Below are positions 1-5,792 of a stretch of DNA of 5,792 nucleotides, in pieces. The notes below the pieces were generated by a model. That model saw only the letters and a list, made by a program, of their open reading frames with translations, made no database searches and was not told where the DNA came from. Source of the stretch: Pseudomonadota bacterium (GTDB taxonomy: Bacteria > Pseudomonadota > Zetaproteobacteria > Mariprofundales > Mariprofundaceae); contig NVTQ01000043.1 in NCBI GenBank assembly GCA_002401635.1, positions 10,805-16,596 of the forward strand. Direction: 5' to 3'. Position 1 is the stretch's first letter; every line of letters begins with the position of its first letter. The translations under genes and the position numbers were made by a program.

Positions 1-1437
1 CTTACATCGATTAAATATGCGGGCAGTTGCTGGGAAGTTGGGCTGGCTGAAACACAGCAGACATTATTGTTGAACCGTTTACGTAGCCGCACACGCTTGC
101 AAGCTGATGGTCAGATGCGTACAGGTCGTGATGTGGTGATTGCAGCCCTATTGGGCGCAGATGAAGTGGCATTCGGCACCATCGCATTGATTGCTGAAGG
201 TTGTATCATGATGCGTAAGTGTCATTTAAATACCTGCCCAGTGGGTGTTGCAACCCAAGATCCAGAGTTGCGCAAGAAATTTGTCGGGAAACCTGAAGAT
301 GTGGTCAATTATTTCATGTATGTTGCACAAGAAACACGTGAAATCATGGCAGAGCTTGGTTTCCGCACCTTCGACGAAATGATTGGTCGTGTCGATATGC
401 TTGATACCGATGATGCGATGCGTCATTGGAAATCGCAGGGCATTGATTTAACCCCGATTTTCCATCAAGTCGAAACTGAGGGTGCAAAACATCACACCCA
501 AACCCAAGACCATGGTTTGGATGCATTAATTGACAATAAACTCATTGCACAAGCAGCCCCTGCACTTGAACATAAAACACCTGTGGTGATTGAAACACCG
601 ATTTGCAATGTGGATCGCAGTTTCGGTACCATGTTATCAGGTAAAGTTGCCAAGAAATATGGTCATCAAGGTCTACCAGAAGATTGCATTGCGATTAAAG
701 CCAAGGGTACAGCAGGTCAATCGTTGGGTGCATGGTTAGCGCGCGGTATCAGCATTGATTTGGTTGGTATCGGCAATGATTATGTCGGTAAAGGCCTATC
801 AGGCGGGCGTATTAGTATTCGTCCACCCGCAGAAACACCGATTAAAGCCGAAGAAAATAGCATTGTAGGCAACACCGTATTATTTGGTGCCGTTGATGGT
901 GAAGCTTATTTTAATGGTATTGCAGGTGAGCGTTTTGCGGTACGTAACTCAGGTGCTGTAGCAGTTGTTGAAGGTGTAGGCGATCATGGTTGTGAGTATA
1001 TGACGGGTGGCACCGTCGCTATTCTTGGTGAAGCAGGTCGCAACTTTGCTGCTGGCATGTCTGGCGGCGTGGCATATGTATTTGATGAAAAAGGTGACTT
1101 TGAAAGCCGTTGTAATATGGCACAAGTTGCCTTAGAACCTGTTCTTTCTGAAGATGAAGCACTTGAGAAGCTGGATCATCAAGGTGGTGATTTGGAAACC
1201 ATGGGACGTGTGGATATTCGCCATAGCATCGATCAAAATGATGAGAAAATCTTACATCAAATGATTACACGCCATGTGCATTATACCAATTCGGTAAAAG
1301 GTCGCGCGATTTTGGATAACTGGAATGCTTCACTAAGCAAATTTGTGAAAGTAATGCCAGTAGATTACAAACGCGCCTTGGCAGAACGAGAAACCGAACA
1401 AAAAGCCGTAGCAAATAAGGAGTCTACTCATGGGTAA
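1..1437 (+). CDS. gltB: Glutamate synthase (NADPH) large subunit GltB, C-terminal part (5' end outside window)
   Basis: This is the last 478 residues of the large (alpha) subunit of glutamate synthase, normally about 1,480-1,550 residues. The N-terminal glutaminase domain and most of the FMN domain lie off the left edge. The frame is open from base 1, and the first residues ([13 protein letters not shown]) are conserved GltB sequence, so the gene does not start inside the window. Visible parts, in order, are the end of the FMN-binding synthase barrel ([20 protein letters not shown]), then the 3Fe-4S cysteines in a C-x5-C-x4-C pattern ([12 protein letters not shown], codons at 202, 220 and 235). 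The glycine-rich C-terminal beta-helix domain follows, with repeats such as [20 protein letters not shown] and [10 protein letters not shown]. The family moves ammonia from glutamine through an internal tunnel to 2-oxoglutarate, with electrons from GltD. It overlaps gltD by 8 bp, so the two are surely co-expressed. No truncation or frameshift is seen. Confidence 0.98.
   Translation, partial: LTSIKYAGSCWEVGLAETQQTLLLNRLRSRTRLQADGQMRTGRDVVIAALLGADEVAFGTIALIAEGCIMMRKCHLNTCPVGVATQDPELRKKFVGKPEDVVNYFMYVAQETREIMAELGFRTFDEMIGRVDMLDTDDAMRHWKSQGIDLTPIFHQVETEGAKHHTQTQDHGLDALIDNKLIAQAAPALEHKTPVVIETPICNVDRSFGTMLSGKVAKKYGHQGLPEDCIAIKAKGTAGQSLGAWLARGISIDLVGIGNDYVGKGLSGGRISIRPPAETPIKAEENSIVGNTVLFGAVDGEAYFNGIAGERFAVRNSGAVAVVEGVGDHGCEYMTGGTVAILGEAGRNFAAGMSGGVAYVFDEKGDFESRCNMAQVALEPVLSEDEALEKLDHQGGDLETMGRVDIRHSIDQNDEKILHQMITRHVHYTNSVKGRAILDNWNASLSKFVKVMPVDYKRALAERETEQKAVANKESTHG
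1417..1422 (+). promoter_or_regulatory. Ribosome binding site of gltD
   Basis: AAGGAG sits 7 bases before the ATG at 1430 and lies inside the last codons of gltB. It supports that ATG as the gltD start, within the overlap ATGGGTAA (1430..1437), where gltB also terminates. Ribosomes finishing gltB could pass directly to gltD. Confidence 0.85.
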
Positions 1438-2869
1438 GGCGACTGGATTTAAAGAATTTGACCGTGAAAACCTAAGTTATGCGCCTGTTGCAGAGCGTGT
1501 ATTAAACTTCAAAGAGTTTTTCCACCTTCCTGATGATATGAGCACACAAGGTGCACGTTGCATGGATTGTGGTATTCCGTTTTGTCACAATGGTTGCCCA
1601 GTCAATAATATCATCCCTGATTGGAATGATTTGGTGTATAAAAACCAATGGCGTGAAGCCTTGGATGTTTTGCATAGCACCAACAATTTCCCAGAATTCA
1701 CAGGTCGTATCTGCCCTGCCCCATGCGAAGAAGCATGTACGGTGAATTTGATTGGTGATGCTGTGGCGATTAAAAACATCGAGCTTGCCATCGTCGAAAA
1801 AGGTTTTGAAGAGGGCTGGGTTGTTCCTCAAATTGCCAAAGAAAAAACAGGTAAGAAAGTCGCCGTGGTTGGTTCAGGCCCTGCTGGTTTGGCTTGTGCG
1901 CAACAATTGTCACGTGTTGGACATGATGTAGTGGTATTTGAAAAGGAAAACCGTGCTGGCGGCTTGATGCGTTATGGCATTCCAAACTTTAAGTTTGATA
2001 AGGCTGTGATTGATCGTCGTTTGGCGCAAATGGAAGCTGAAGGCGTTGAATTCCGCGTCAATCAACATATTGGTGTGGATATACCTGCGAAATCATTGCT
2101 AGAAGAATTTGATGCCGTGGCACTCACAGGTGGTGCCGAAGCACCGCGTGATTTACCAATTGAAGGCAGAGATTTGAATGGTATTCACTTTGCCATGGAA
2201 TTGCTCACCAAAAATACCAAACGTGTGCTTGGTGATGATATTCCCGATAGCGAGTGGATTTCTGCCAAAGATAAACACGTGGTCGTCATTGGTGGTGGTG
2301 ATACTGGCTCGGATTGTATCGGCACATCGAATCGTCATGGAGCGGCTTCCATTACCCAAATTGAAATCATGCCTGCCCCTGCTGAAACAATTGATAAGCT
2401 GGTCACTTGGCCGAATTGGCCCATGAAAATGCGCACATCCACATCACAAGAAGAAGGTTGTGAACGTGATTTTGCCATTGCAACCAAACGTTTTGTAGGT
2501 AAAAATGGTAAAGTCACTGCCATTGAGTGCGCCCGTGTAGATTGGTCACAAGATCATTCTGGACGCTGGAATATGAAAGAAATCGAAGGCTCTGACTTCA
2601 CCTTGAAGGCTGATGCTGTGTTCTTGGCTATGGGTTTCTTACATCCTGTGCATGAAGGCATGATTGAAGAGTTGGCATTGGATAAAGATGGTCGCGGCAA
2701 TGTATCTGCCAATACATCCGATTATCAAACCAGCCTTGATAAAGTCTTTTCTGCGGGTGATATGCGCAGTGGTCAATCATTGGTGGTTCGCGCGATTAAC
2801 GAAGGTCGTCAGTGTGCGCGTGGTATTGATGAATATTTGATGGGTAGCTCGGGGCTTCCTCGTAAATAA
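1430..2869 (+). CDS. gltD: Glutamate synthase (NADPH) small subunit GltD
   Basis: This is the 479-residue beta subunit of glutamate synthase, full length for the family (about 470-480). It takes electrons from NADPH through FAD and passes them via iron-sulphur clusters to GltB in the cytoplasm. The N-terminal ferredoxin-like domain has two cysteine groups, C44/C47/C52/C56 ([13 protein letters not shown]) and C95/C99/C103 (CPAPCEEAC), which supply ligands to the 4Fe-4S clusters. A FAD-binding Rossmann motif GSGPAG is at 147-152, and the NADPH-binding motif GGGDTG is at 288-293. The C-terminal FAD contact [20 protein letters not shown] is near 441-460. The start is fixed by AAGGAG and by the overlap with gltB. 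Related subunits occur in dihydropyrimidine dehydrogenase-type and other oxidoreductases, but the adjacent gltB settles the assignment. All expected cofactor residues are present. Confidence 0.98.
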   Translation: MGKATGFKEFDRENLSYAPVAERVLNFKEFFHLPDDMSTQGARCMDCGIPFCHNGCPVNNIIPDWNDLVYKNQWREALDVLHSTNNFPEFTGRICPAPCEEACTVNLIGDAVAIKNIELAIVEKGFEEGWVVPQIAKEKTGKKVAVVGSGPAGLACAQQLSRVGHDVVVFEKENRAGGLMRYGIPNFKFDKAVIDRRLAQMEAEGVEFRVNQHIGVDIPAKSLLEEFDAVALTGGAEAPRDLPIEGRDLNGIHFAMELLTKNTKRVLGDDIPDSEWISAKDKHVVVIGGGDTGSDCIGTSNRHGAASITQIEIMPAPAETIDKLVTWPNWPMKMRTSTSQEEGCERDFAIATKRFVGKNGKVTAIECARVDWSQDHSGRWNMKEIEGSDFTLKADAVFLAMGFLHPVHEGMIEELALDKDGRGNVSANTSDYQTSLDKVFSAGDMRSGQSLVVRAINEGRQCARGIDEYLMGSSGLPRK

Positions 2870-2877
2870 TGTTACAG

Positions 2878-2932
2878 CGGATATATTTTCCTTCTTGTAC
2901 CCTAATATGCAATATCAAGGAAAATATGTCCG
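2878..2932. repeat. 55-bp near-perfect inverted repeat after gltD
   Basis: The arms at 2878..2893 (CGGATATATTTTCCTT) and 2917..2932 (AAGGAAAATATGTCCG) pair over 16 contiguous positions, with one T-G wobble (2882/2928). The 23-base loop can form a further 5-bp stem, 2895..2899 with 2908..2912. It starts 8 bases after the gltD stop. It lacks the run of T expected of an intrinsic terminator on either strand, and its stem is AT-rich. It could be an mRNA 3'-end stabiliser, a non-canonical or bidirectional transcription end for the convergent operons, or a palindromic repeat or mobile-element end. The structure is seen directly; its role is inference. Confidence 0.75.
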
Positions 2933-2959
2933 TATAAATACAACAAATATGGAAAACCT

Positions 2960-3088
2960 ATGTGGCCACAAAAAATAAAAGAAGAGGCTCTAGTCAAGAG
3001 TGGTAGAAAGTGCTGTGTTTGCCACAGATTTTGTGGACGAAATATAGAGTTGTACACCACCCCAATAAAAGGGCTACACTTATTATAA
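2960..3088 (+). pseudogene. Remnant of a small HNH-type nuclease (N-terminal part, broken at the HH motif)
   Basis: An ATG at 2960, with a modest GGA 7 bases upstream, opens a 42-codon frame beginning MWPQKIKEEALVKSGRKCCV. It closely resembles the N-terminus of a widespread family of small HNH endonucleases, whose start runs roughly (I/V)KE-ALV-GR-CC-CH-FCG-IELHHI. The zinc-binding CxxC (CVC, within KCCVCHRFCG) and the IEL leading into the catalytic HH are present. The frame then goes to YTTPIKGLHLL and stops at 3086. The expected HH codons CACCAC do exist at 3055..3060 but in another frame (+2), and what follows does not resemble the rest of the domain. The remaining half, with the catalytic Asn/His and second zinc pair, is absent, so no nuclease activity is expected. 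Family recognition is from memory of the pattern and was not searched. It lies in an AT-rich accessory junction with the paiB-like gene. Confidence 0.65.
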
Positions 3089-3098
3089 ATTTAAAGGG

Positions 3099-3695
3099 TT
3101 ATGTAAGCTTCAAAGAGAATTTTTTCATGGCTTGTGCTAACTTTATTTCACCACGTGCTTCCAAAGCATTTATGACTGATTTTTGGTCTTCTTCAGAACG
3201 ATTTTGACTTAATTTATACTTGCATTGAATGTCTTTTATATCAATTTCAACGCCAATAATCGTATGGTTTAAAGCTTGATTATAATTAGGTTGCCAAGGG
3301 TTACTTTCATGTTTTTCATAAATGCCCGTTAGCTTATGTAAAATTTGAGTGAGCATATTATCATCAGTTATGATTTTAGTTATACCATAAACATGGGCAA
3401 CTTGATAATTCCAAGTGGGTACGCCACCCTCTTTCTGATACCAGCTCGGGGAGATATAACCATGTTCACCTTCAAAGGTGAGCATGACATCTTGTCCTTC
3501 CAAGTCATTAAGCTGTGGGTTTTGTTTTGCTAGGTGACAAAAGGCTTTCGTTCCTGATTCATTAAACAAAAATGGAAGATGTGTAGATACTAATTTACCT
3601 TGGTTATTTGAAATTAATTGTCCAAATGCATTTGCTTTAAGAAATGATAACACTTCACCTCTATCATCAATCACAAAAGATTTTGGGGTATACAT
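3099..3695 (-). CDS. paiB: PaiB-family FMN-binding protein (putative negative transcriptional regulator)
   Basis: This 198-residue protein matches the PaiB family (about 200-210 residues), which has a flavin-binding split-barrel fold. Family landmarks appear in order: MYTPKSF at 1-7, FGQLIS at 24-29, THLPFL at 38-43, YISPSWY at 80-86, VPTWNYQVAHVYG at 92-104 and YKLSQNRS at 160-167. In Bacillus subtilis PaiB belongs to the paiAB operon linked to repression of sporulation and protease genes. Outside Bacillus the function is mostly unproven, so the symbol is by family only. The gene follows purA by 6 bp in the same frame. Its ribosome site is poor (only TTGAG touching the ATG), so translation may depend on ribosomes leaving purA. 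GC is about 35% (187 of 540 over 3121..3660), against about 46% in sampled purA rows, which suggests foreign origin. No second ATG is nearby, so the start at 3695 is preferred. No clear terminator follows. Confidence 0.9.
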   Translation of the reverse strand: MYTPKSFVIDDRGEVLSFLKANAFGQLISNNQGKLVSTHLPFLFNESGTKAFCHLAKQNPQLNDLEGQDVMLTFEGEHGYISPSWYQKEGGVPTWNYQVAHVYGITKIITDDNMLTQILHKLTGIYEKHESNPWQPNYNQALNHTIIGVEIDIKDIQCKYKLSQNRSEEDQKSVINALEARGEIKLAQAMKKFSLKLT

Positions 3696-3701
3696 CTCAA
3701 T

Positions 3702-4997
3702 TCACAAATGACAAATATGATCGCGGTCAGGGCCTGTTGATAGCATTTTAATAGGGCATTCACATACTTCTTCAATGCGTTTGAGCAATGCTTTGGCAGC
3801 ATCAGGAAGATTCGCCACATCGGTTAAACCAAAAGTGTTTTCAGACCAACCAGCCAATGTTTCATAAATTGGTATGCATTCGTCCAAAGCCTTGGCACAT
3901 GCAGGGATGGACTGCAAACGTTTGCCATTGCGTTCATAGGCAATGCATAGTTTCACTTCTTCCAAGCCATCCAATACATCCAGCTTGGTGATTGCCAAGC
4001 CAGTCACACCATTGATACGCACAGCATGTTGCACCACAACAGCATCAAACCAGCCCGTACGACGTGGGCGACCCGTGGTTGCACCAAATTCTTGGCCTTT
4101 TTCTGCCATGTGTTTGCCTGCATTTTTATCATCACACATGCCATCGGCATTGTATAATTCCGTTGGGAATGGCCCTGCGCCTACACGGGTGGTGTATGCC
4201 TTGCAGATGCCCAATACTTCATCCACCTGCCCAGGTCCAACACCTAGACCTGCTAGAGCTGCCCCTGAAACGGTATTTGATGAGGTTACAAATGGATAAG
4301 TACCATGATCGACATCCAGCATCGAGCCTTGCGCACCTTCATAAAGAATATTTTTGCCCGCTTTAATATTCTGATGCAGAATCAATGGCACATCGGCAGC
4401 CAATGGCAACAAACGCTCACGCGCTAAATCCAGAGCTTCCACCACTGATTCCTTGGATACAGCTTCTGCGCCCAAAAACTCCACCAACATAAAATTCACA
4501 TAACGAAGATTTTCATCAATGCGGGCATCCAAATCATCCGCATTCAAATCCACCAAACGAATACCACGACGCGCCGTTTTATCTTCGTAACAAGGACCAA
4601 TACCGCGCCCTGTTGTACCAATCTTGCTTTTGCCTTTCGCCGCTTCACGCGCTGCATCCAATGCACGATGATAAGGCAGAATAAGTTGGCAACGATCGGA
4701 AATACGCAACCTATCATTGACTGGAACATCCGCTGCCAAAAGCATGTCCAATTCTTCCACCAAACGAAAGGGGTCAACCACCGTGCCATTACCAATAAGG
4801 CTAAGGATATTGCTGTGCAAAATGCCAGAAGGAATATGATTCAACACTGTTTTTTGATCGCCAATAACCAATGTATGACCAGCATTAGGACCACCTTGAA
4901 AACGTGCTACAACGTCCATTTTAGGCGCAAGCAAATCGACAATTTTCCCTTTGCCTTCATCGCCCCATTGAATACCAATTGCTACTGTATTTGTCAT
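3702..4997 (-). CDS. purA: Adenylosuccinate synthase PurA
   Basis: This is a complete 431-residue cytoplasmic enzyme, the usual bacterial length (about 430). It joins IMP and aspartate using GTP to give adenylosuccinate, the first step from IMP to AMP. The N-terminal signature QWGDEGKGK holds the catalytic Asp13 and the P-loop-like glycines, and GGPNAGHT holds catalytic His41. The IMP-binding stretch GTTGRGIGP has Thr129, and the second family signature GIGPCYEDKTAR ends at Arg143. These numbers coincide with the E. coli enzyme. TTGRPRR (307-313) binds GTP/IMP, TKLD (337-340) reads the guanine base, and GPDRDH is near the C-terminus. The start is supported by GGGGA just upstream and by the conserved N-terminus. 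It lies 67 bp after hisZ and is probably co-transcribed with it, an arrangement common in proteobacteria. No damaged residue is seen. Confidence 0.99.
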   Translation of the reverse strand: MTNTVAIGIQWGDEGKGKIVDLLAPKMDVVARFQGGPNAGHTLVIGDQKTVLNHIPSGILHSNILSLIGNGTVVDPFRLVEELDMLLAADVPVNDRLRISDRCQLILPYHRALDAAREAAKGKSKIGTTGRGIGPCYEDKTARRGIRLVDLNADDLDARIDENLRYVNFMLVEFLGAEAVSKESVVEALDLARERLLPLAADVPLILHQNIKAGKNILYEGAQGSMLDVDHGTYPFVTSSNTVSGAALAGLGVGPGQVDEVLGICKAYTTRVGAGPFPTELYNADGMCDDKNAGKHMAEKGQEFGATTGRPRRTGWFDAVVVQHAVRINGVTGLAITKLDVLDGLEEVKLCIAYERNGKRLQSIPACAKALDECIPIYETLAGWSENTFGLTDVANLPDAAKALLKRIEEVCECPIKMLSTGPDRDHICHL

Positions 4998-5001
4998 TTT
5001 A

Positions 5002-5006
5002 TCCCC
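5002..5006 (-). promoter_or_regulatory. Ribosome binding site of purA
   Basis: On the - strand GGGGA lies 4 bases before the ATG (4997). The spacing is short, but the purine run is the only Shine-Dalgarno-like sequence in an otherwise A/T leader, and it agrees with the conserved PurA N-terminus. Confidence 0.6.
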
Positions 5007-5015
5007 AATATCTTT

Positions 5016-5051
5016 AAAAAAGCTTAAAAAAAGTCAAAAAACTATTAAAAA
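5016..5051. promoter_or_regulatory. Four helically phased A-tracts between hisZ and purA
   Basis: Runs of A on the + strand occupy 5016..5021, 5026..5032, 5036..5041 and 5047..5051, with centres about 10.5, 9.5 and 10.5 bp apart. A-tracts in phase with the helix bend DNA. A TTGACT resembling a -35 box lies within (- strand, 5037..5032). The only -10-like candidates, TAAAGA or AAAGAT around 5016..5010, are weak and leave almost no leader before purA. The phasing is seen directly. A purA promoter or a site for a nucleoid protein is inference. Confidence 0.4.
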
Positions 5052-5064
5052 CCAACCAAACTAC

Positions 5065-5792
5065 TTACAACCAAGACCATAAGTCGAACGAGAACCCCGT
5101 TGCAGGCATTTCACGCCCATGCGCTTTCATCATCTCATCATAACGTCCACCATGCAATAAAGCACGTGATGAACCATCTGCAAAACCACTAAATACCATA
5201 CCACTATGGTACAAAAATCGCGGCACAACCGCGACTTCAATTTGAATGGTTACTTCACCAGCCAAACGGCTTTTAACTGTTTTGACCAACTGCAAAAGCT
5301 CCTGCGCAGCCATCGCAAATGCATCATTGATTTGATTCGCAACCTCAGCCAGCCAAACATCATCGCCCAGCCCTTCTGCTAAAGCCATCAAGGCTTGTGT
5401 GTTGATTTCAGGCAAATTTTCACCTGCAAGCTGTTGCGCCATATCTTCAGGTGAACGTCTGGATAGCACTTTCACCCATGTTTCAAGTGGCGTTGCACTA
5501 TCGGCAATCAAGGCACCAATAAGCCCCATATGCCCAACCTGTAACACTGGCGAAGAAAAACCTGCTGCTTGCATGGAAAGCCCAGCAAGGTGCATGACTT
5601 CCACATCCCCTGCTTCGCCTGAAACACCCAAGTATTCCACACCTGTTTGCCATTGCTGCCTAGAGCCTGAGCGTGCATCAGGGCGCGCCAACATGACTTG
5701 TCCTGAATAATACAATTTTAATTCATCAGAAGATTGCATACGCGTTGCGGCAATGCGCGCCACCTGTGGTGTTATATCAGGGCGAATCGCTA
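5065..5792 (-). CDS. hisZ: ATP phosphoribosyltransferase regulatory subunit HisZ (5' end outside window)
   Basis: The 241 visible C-terminal residues are those of HisZ, a catalytically inactive relative of histidyl-tRNA synthetase. It binds short-form HisG and is required for the first step of histidine synthesis (ATP plus PRPP) and for feedback control by histidine. At the window edge the frame reads AIRPDITPQVARIAATRM, the HisZ version of class II synthetase motif 2. True HisRS has a RPEGT-type sequence there. Later come QTGVEYLG, GHMGLIGALI, YHSGMVFSGFA, GGRYDEMM and ATGFSFDL. The protein ends six residues after the ATGF motif (SFDLWSWL), so it has no anticodon-binding domain, as expected for a compact HisZ (about 320 residues). 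The frame is open to the right edge, so an internal GTG at 5763 is not the start. hisG is not in the window and must lie elsewhere. purA follows 67 bp downstream. Confidence 0.95.
   Translation of the reverse strand, partial: AIRPDITPQVARIAATRMQSSDELKLYYSGQVMLARPDARSGSRQQWQTGVEYLGVSGEAGDVEVMHLAGLSMQAAGFSSPVLQVGHMGLIGALIADSATPLETWVKVLSRRSPEDMAQQLAGENLPEINTQALMALAEGLGDDVWLAEVANQINDAFAMAAQELLQLVKTVKSRLAGEVTIQIEVAVVPRFLYHSGMVFSGFADGSSRALLHGGRYDEMMKAHGREMPATGFSFDLWSWL

Noticed and set aside
67..1437. Start of a shorter gltB at the TTG at 67
   Set aside because: The frame is open from base 1 and the upstream residues are conserved GltB sequence. The TTG is an internal leucine codon.
2878..2945. 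Standard rho-independent terminator for gltBD
   Set aside because: The hairpin is strong, but the bases after it (TATAAATACAAC) contain no T-run, nor is there one on the other strand, so I list it only as an inverted repeat.
2961..2970. Perfect 10-bp palindrome TGTGGCCACA as an operator
   Set aside because: It overlaps the first codons of the HNH remnant and has no partner site or clear promoter, so chance is sufficient.
3022..3036. CCACA...TGTGG small hairpin
   Set aside because: It has only five pairs, lies inside the HNH-derived codons, and has no T-run or context.
3051..3078. TGTA...TACA ends resembling insertion-sequence termini
   Set aside because: Only 6 of 8 terminal bases match as an inverted repeat over 28 bp, with no target duplication, which is too weak to call a mobile element.
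3010..3207. 65-codon + strand frame starting at 3010
   Set aside because: It has no recognisable protein pattern, and most of it lies antisense over the end of the paiB-like gene. Its only notable content is the out-of-frame HH of the HNH remnant.
5010..5037. Sigma-70 promoter for purA (TTGACT with TAAAGA/AAAGAT)
   Set aside because: The -35 match is good, but the -10 is weak, the spacing is 15-16 bp, and transcription would start almost at the ribosome site. The T-rich sequence makes chance matches likely.
5065..5792. Histidyl-tRNA synthetase
   Set aside because: The motif 2 region reads RPDITPQVARIA as in HisZ, and the protein ends soon after the ATGFSFDL motif with no anticodon-binding domain.

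Overview
The window looks like ordinary chromosome from a mid-GC proteobacterium. The evidence is an NADPH-type gltB-gltD pair, a HisZ (the regulatory partner of short-form HisG) next to purA, and proteobacterial-style protein sequences. The hisZ-purA neighbourhood is common in beta- and gammaproteobacteria and relatives. I cannot name a genus from sequence alone. Housekeeping genes sampled by hand are about 46% GC (four 60-base rows of purA).

The layout is two convergent groups. On the + strand, the 3' third of gltB (cut by the left edge) overlaps gltD by 8 bp. Together they encode glutamate synthase, which makes glutamate from glutamine and 2-oxoglutarate using NADPH. On the - strand, reading right to left, come hisZ (5' end cut by the right edge), then complete purA, then a PaiB-family FMN-binding protein gene. 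hisZ and purA are separated by 67 bp. purA and the paiB-like gene are 6 bp apart and in the same frame. HisZ acts at the first step of histidine synthesis. PurA acts at the first committed step from IMP to AMP and uses aspartate, so the housekeeping genes here all belong to nitrogen, amino acid and purine metabolism.

The junction between the groups (about 2870..3700) is the unusual part. It holds a 55-bp near-perfect inverted repeat just after gltD, a 42-codon remnant of a small HNH-type nuclease that breaks at its expected HH motif, and a paiB-like gene of clearly lower GC (about 35%, hand count over 3121..3660). This reads as a small accessory insertion between two conserved blocks. The hisZ-purA gap contains four A-tracts spaced at about 10 bp, a curved-DNA signature. 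I found no tRNA, rRNA, CRISPR array, intact mobile element or convincing new system. The accessory junction is the only place that deserves a closer look.
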